This document shows positions 61,099 to 64,000 of a stretch of DNA of 64,000 nucleotides, one piece after another. Within the stretch, counting starts at the first letter, position 1. Every line of letters begins with the position of its first letter. The DNA comes from JANXVY01 sp034408685 (GTDB lineage: Bacteria; Pseudomonadota; Alphaproteobacteria; Rhizobiales; Hyphomicrobiaceae), in NCBI GenBank assembly GCA_034408685.1, contig JAWXCP010000234.1, positions 1-64,000 on the forward strand, read 5' to 3'. Below the pieces are notes generated by a model. The model saw nothing but the letters and a program-made list of their open reading frames with translations. It was not told the DNA's origin and searched no databases. The position numbers and the translations under genes are program-made.

Positions 61099-61959
61099 TT
61101 ACTGGCCCATGGGTCCGGCGTGGCCGTTGGCGCGCCGCGTTTCGCAATGGTCGGTGTCGGAGCACACGAACATCCGCCCGCCGCGATCGTCCATCAGCAC
61201 CTCGTCGAGGTAGACACCCGACGCGTCGCACAATCCGCAATTGTGCGTGAAGACCGTCCGTTCGAACGGATGGTCCTCGAAGTCGAGACTGACAACCTTC
61301 GTGTGCGGCGGGATGGCGTAGATGCGCTTTTCTCGGCCGGCACCAAATAATTGAAGGGCCGGGCAATCGTTCATCTTCGGGTTGTCGAACTTTGGCGTCG
61401 GGGACGGGTCTGTGACGTAACGGTCATCGACCATGACGGGGTATGCATAGGTCGTCGCGATATGCCCGTGCCGGGCGATGTCCTCATACAACTTAACGTG
61501 CATCAAGCCGTAGTCGGCCAGCGCGTGAAGCGTCCGCGTCTCGCTTTCGCGCGGCTCGAGGAACCGCAGCGGTTCGGGGATCGGCACTTGGTAGACGAGG
61601 ATTTGGCCAGCTTTCAGCGGCTGTTCTGGAATGCGGTGGCGGGTTTGAATGATCGTTGCGTCGGTCGTGCGGGTGGTTGTCGCGACGCCCGCCGTCTTGG
61701 CGAAGAACGCACGGATCGAGACGGCGTTGGTCGTGTCGTCGGCGCCCTGGTCGATGACCTTCAGCACGTCGTCGCGGCCGAGGATCGCCGCGGTCACCTG
61801 GATGCCGCCAGTGCCCCAGCCAAACGGCATCGGCATTTCGCGGCTGGCGAACGGCACTTGATAGCCGGGGATGGCGACCGCCTTGAGGATCGCACGGCGG
61901 ATCATCCGCTTGGTCTGCTCATCAAGGTAGGCGAAATTATAGGCCGGGATCGCGGTCAT
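61099..61959 (-). CDS. phnJ: Carbon-phosphorus lyase core subunit PhnJ
   Basis: The radical-SAM enzyme that cleaves the carbon-phosphorus bond of 5-phosphoribosyl-1-phosphonate. The 286-residue protein keeps the four Cys of the iron-sulfur and catalytic site (Cys241, Cys244, Cys266, Cys272, in CGLCDASG and CSDTDHC), at the numbering I recall for E. coli. phnK and phnL, usually next, are absent: a convergent MAPEG gene follows instead. The 341-base gap to phnI is unusual for this operon. Confidence 0.96.
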   Translation of the reverse strand: MTAIPAYNFAYLDEQTKRMIRRAILKAVAIPGYQVPFASREMPMPFGWGTGGIQVTAAILGRDDVLKVIDQGADDTTNAVSIRAFFAKTAGVATTTRTTDATIIQTRHRIPEQPLKAGQILVYQVPIPEPLRFLEPRESETRTLHALADYGLMHVKLYEDIARHGHIATTYAYPVMVDDRYVTDPSPTPKFDNPKMNDCPALQLFGAGREKRIYAIPPHTKVVSLDFEDHPFERTVFTHNCGLCDASGVYLDEVLMDDRGGRMFVCSDTDHCETRRANGHAGPMGQ

Positions 61960-61970
61960 GGCAGGGGCTC

Positions 61971-62016
61971 GTTACAGGGCTCGTTGTTGGGGCTCGTTAT
62001 TGGGGCTCGTTGCGGG
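61971..62016. repeat. Short tandem repeat upstream of phnJ
   Basis: Four copies of a 10-14 base unit around ggggctcgtt immediately upstream of the phnJ start, occupying the place where its ribosome-binding site should be. Confidence 0.8.
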
Positions 62017-62099
62017 CAAATTTCATAAGTTGTTTGCCGAGTTCTTCTCGAGCGGGTCGCGCAAACCAAGCTTTAAGCGGTCGGCGGTATCAGGCTCCC

Positions 62100-62288
62100 A
62101 TGACAGAACCAATGTTATGCCATTTCTTCTCCGTTGCGTGTGAAACCGGCCTGTCGAACAGCCTTGTCGACCAACTGACGCTGCTTGGTATTGCGTTTTG
62201 CTTGTGGGCCGCGTTGGGTTTTCCAGCTGGCGACGGCAGCAGTTCAAGCTGCGATAGCGACGGTGGCGGGGGCTGCGACGGCGACTGA
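62100..62288 (+). CDS. Possible small membrane protein with Cys/Gly/Ser/Asp tail
   Basis: A 62-codon frame on the strand opposite to the phn genes, in the phnJ-phnI gap. The product would have an N-terminal Cys-containing part, one membrane-like helix (LLGIAFCLWAALGF) and a tail of Ser, Gly, Asp and two Cys (GDGSSSSCDSDGGGGCDGD). Codon choice looks compatible with coding. Small proteins with Cys/Gly-rich tails occur in many proteobacteria, but I cannot name a family. No strong ribosome-binding site is seen. Confidence 0.4.
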   Translation: MTEPMLCHFFSVACETGLSNSLVDQLTLLGIAFCLWAALGFPAGDGSSSSCDSDGGGGCDGD

Positions 62289-62300
62289 TGGTCGAGGCCG

Positions 62301-63497
62301 CTATTCAGCCGCCAGTTTGCTGCCACGAGCCAAATCCGTGTCGCTGTCGACTGCGCAGCCGCTCGTTGCCGCCAGACGCGCCGCATGCTCGGTCCGCAGT
62401 TTCCGGATAAGCGACAGTTCGGCCTGGAAATCCACATAGTGCGGCAGTTTCAAGTGCTCGACGAACCCCGTCGCCTGGACGTTGTCTGAGTGCGACAACA
62501 CGAATTCCTGATCTTGCGCCGGTGCGACGACCTCTTCGCCGAGTTCGTCGGCACGAAGCGCGCGGTCCACGAGGGCCATCGACATCGCCTTGCGCTCGCA
62601 CGCGCCGAACGCGAGGCCGTAACCGCGGGTGAACTGCGGACCCTCGGTGGCCGAGCCTTTGAACTGGTTGACCATCTCGCATTCGGTGACGGTGATTTCG
62701 CCGAGGACGACGGGGAAACCCAACTCCTCGGGAATGAACGATAGCTCGACCTCGCCACGGCGGATTTCGCCAGCGAACGGGTGGTTGCGGCCGTATCCGC
62801 GCTGGGTCGAATAGCCGAGTGCAAGCAGGAAGCCTTCATCGCCACGGGCGAGCGCCTGCAAGCGCAAATCGCGCGGCGCTGGAAACCCCATGGCTTCGCG
62901 GGTGAGGTCGGCCGGGGGCGCGTCGGTGTCGGATGGCAGCGGTTCGATCAGCCCTTCGGCGCGCAGCATCGACGCGACACGGGGAACGTTCGGCGTCGCG
63001 TGATCGGCTGGTTTGGGCGGATTTCCCAATCCCTGCTGCTGAGTTGGCGTGCTTGGTTGCGCGTTTGTGGCGCTTGTCGGGGGCGGATGCTGATCGGCCA
63101 GCGCCGGGTCGAGCAAGCGGTGGGTGTAGTCGAACGTGTCGCCAAGTACCTGACCGCCGGGAACATCCTTGAACGTCGCCGAAATGCGACGCCGGATGGT
63201 CATCGCCGCCGTATCGATCGGCACGCTCGAGCCAAACCTGGGCAGCGTGGTGCGGAAGGCCCGGACAAGGAAGATCGCCTCGATCAGGTCGCCGCGTGCC
63301 TGCTTGATCGCGAGTGCTGCGATGTCGCGATCATAGAGCGAGCCTTCGCCCATCACGCGGTCGACGGCACCCGACAATTGCTCGCGGATCTGGTCGACCG
63401 ACATTTCGGGCACGGCTGGATCGCCACGCCGTTCGCGGGCCAGCAGTTCGTGCGCGGCCTTGATGGCGGCCTCGCCGCCTTTGACTGCGACGTACAT
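62301..63497 (-). CDS. phnI: Carbon-phosphorus lyase complex subunit PhnI
   Basis: A 398-residue subunit of the PhnGHIJ core; with PhnG, H and L it transfers the phosphonate onto ribose of ATP. The family start MYVAVKGGEAAIKAAHELL and the later region GYSTQRGYGRNHPFAGEIRRGEVELSF are clear. It is ~30 residues longer than usual because of a Pro/Gln/Thr-rich stretch at ~140-175. The start lies 1 base after the phnH stop, so the two are coupled. Confidence 0.95.
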   Translation of the reverse strand: MYVAVKGGEAAIKAAHELLARERRGDPAVPEMSVDQIREQLSGAVDRVMGEGSLYDRDIAALAIKQARGDLIEAIFLVRAFRTTLPRFGSSVPIDTAAMTIRRRISATFKDVPGGQVLGDTFDYTHRLLDPALADQHPPPTSATNAQPSTPTQQQGLGNPPKPADHATPNVPRVASMLRAEGLIEPLPSDTDAPPADLTREAMGFPAPRDLRLQALARGDEGFLLALGYSTQRGYGRNHPFAGEIRRGEVELSFIPEELGFPVVLGEITVTECEMVNQFKGSATEGPQFTRGYGLAFGACERKAMSMALVDRALRADELGEEVVAPAQDQEFVLSHSDNVQATGFVEHLKLPHYVDFQAELSLIRKLRTEHAARLAATSGCAVDSDTDLARGSKLAAE

Positions 63498-63498
63498 A

Positions 63499-64000
63499 TC
63501 AGGCGCCTCCTTGGATGCGGGCCGATCGCGGCAAGGCGGCGATGGTATCGGAGGCGCAGATGATCAGGTCGACGCCCATCGGGAAACGCGACCGGTTTTG
63601 CGTGAGTTGTTGGCGGAGTTGGGATGGCTGCGGCGTAAAGTCGAGCGCGGCCGTCCCGTCGATGCCGGGGCCGGTCAGGATGAGTGTGGCTTCAGGCTGG
63701 CCGTCTCGGTTATTGGCGGCGGTGCTGTCGAGGCAGTCGACGGCGAGGAGGATGGTCGTGCTGCGATCGGGATAGTCCGGGGTGCCTTGGGCGAAGGCGT
63801 CGAGCGACGGCATGGTGAGCGGATCGCAGACAAGGGCGAACGTCGCTGTGTGCGGGTCGGGTGTTATCTTGGCTGCGGTCGCGAACCGCAGATAGCTGGC
63901 GACCTCGGGGCGGGCGGCGAGACCCGGATCGAGCCAAATCGTGGTCTCGTGGTCGGCGAGCGTCAGGATCGTGGCTGCCATGGCCTTGGGTAGCGGACAT
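63499..64000 (-). CDS. phnH: Carbon-phosphorus lyase subunit PhnH, 5' end outside window
   Basis: Subunit of the C-P lyase core. The visible part aligns by eye from ILTLADHETTIWLDPGL to FPMGVDLIICASDTIAALPR, typical of PhnH. An ATG at 63981 gives 160 residues, but PhnH normally has ~50 more residues before this point, and the frame stays open to position 64000. The true start is therefore probably beyond the right edge, where phnG is also expected. Confidence 0.9.
   Translation of the reverse strand, partial: CPLPKAMAATILTLADHETTIWLDPGLAARPEVASYLRFATAAKITPDPHTATFALVCDPLTMPSLDAFAQGTPDYPDRSTTILLAVDCLDSTAANNRDGQPEATLILTGPGIDGTAALDFTPQPSQLRQQLTQNRSRFPMGVDLIICASDTIAALPRSARIQGGA

Overview
The window is GC-rich, densely coded DNA from an alphaproteobacterium, most likely of the order Hyphomicrobiales (Rhizobiales). 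This rests on the minus-strand run phoH-ybeY-corC-lnt-xre-metK-trmB, a Porin_2-type porin, an OlsB-like acyltransferase, a cbb3 oxidase cluster under FNR/FixK-type boxes, and an alphaproteobacterial pyrC. Species and genus cannot be told from the sequence alone. No rRNA, tRNA, CRISPR array or insertion sequence was seen.

Layout: 0-9 kb holds housekeeping genes (tRNA methylation, SAM synthesis, lipoprotein acylation, ribosome maturation) and an ornithine-lipid-type acyltransferase. 9-16 kb holds a retropepsin-like protein, a cnoX/LON-like/Trm112-like operon, tatABC, a toxin-antitoxin pair and dihydroorotase. 16-25.5 kb holds an ECF sigma factor with two tandem, related anti-sigma factors, then a secreted Ser/Asn-repeat protein, a DUF6065-like protein, and an RTX protein with its own type I exporter (ABC plus HlyD). 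25.5-28.6 kb is a subtilase plus porin operon; 28.8-33.7 kb is the prkA-yeaH-spoVR stress operon. 34-41 kb has a Blh/ETHE1-like metallo-hydrolase and a second type I secretion operon (P-loop protein, ABC, HlyD, alpha/beta hydrolase). 41-50 kb is the complete ccoNOQP-ccoGHIS set. 49.7-61 kb holds microaerobic-type genes (orphan pstB, Usp, phasin, acyl-CoA synthetase-GNAT, cytochrome c, a FixK-like regulator, a two-component pair) and a MAPEG-family protein. 61-64 kb is phnHIJ of carbon-phosphorus lyase, running off the right edge.

The most notable observation is a shared promoter. The element GGAATA-N15-CGTT(A/G)T, with identical spacing, lies upstream of five transcription units: the sigma factor itself, the Ser/Asn-repeat protein, the DUF6065-like gene, the RTX/type I secretion operon and the second type I secretion operon some 14 kb away. 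This suggests one ECF sigma regulon that makes and exports surface or extracellular proteins through two type I secretion systems. I do not recognise it as a described system.

A second regulatory layer is a set of FNR/FixK-type boxes (TTGAT-N4-ATCAA or close variants) upstream of ccoN, pstB, the phasin gene, the fixK-like gene, and between the divergent acyl-CoA synthetase and 147-aa genes. A third feature is a set of short direct tandem repeats, often 12 or 15 bp. Several expand in frame inside housekeeping proteins (Lnt, YbeY, CcoH).
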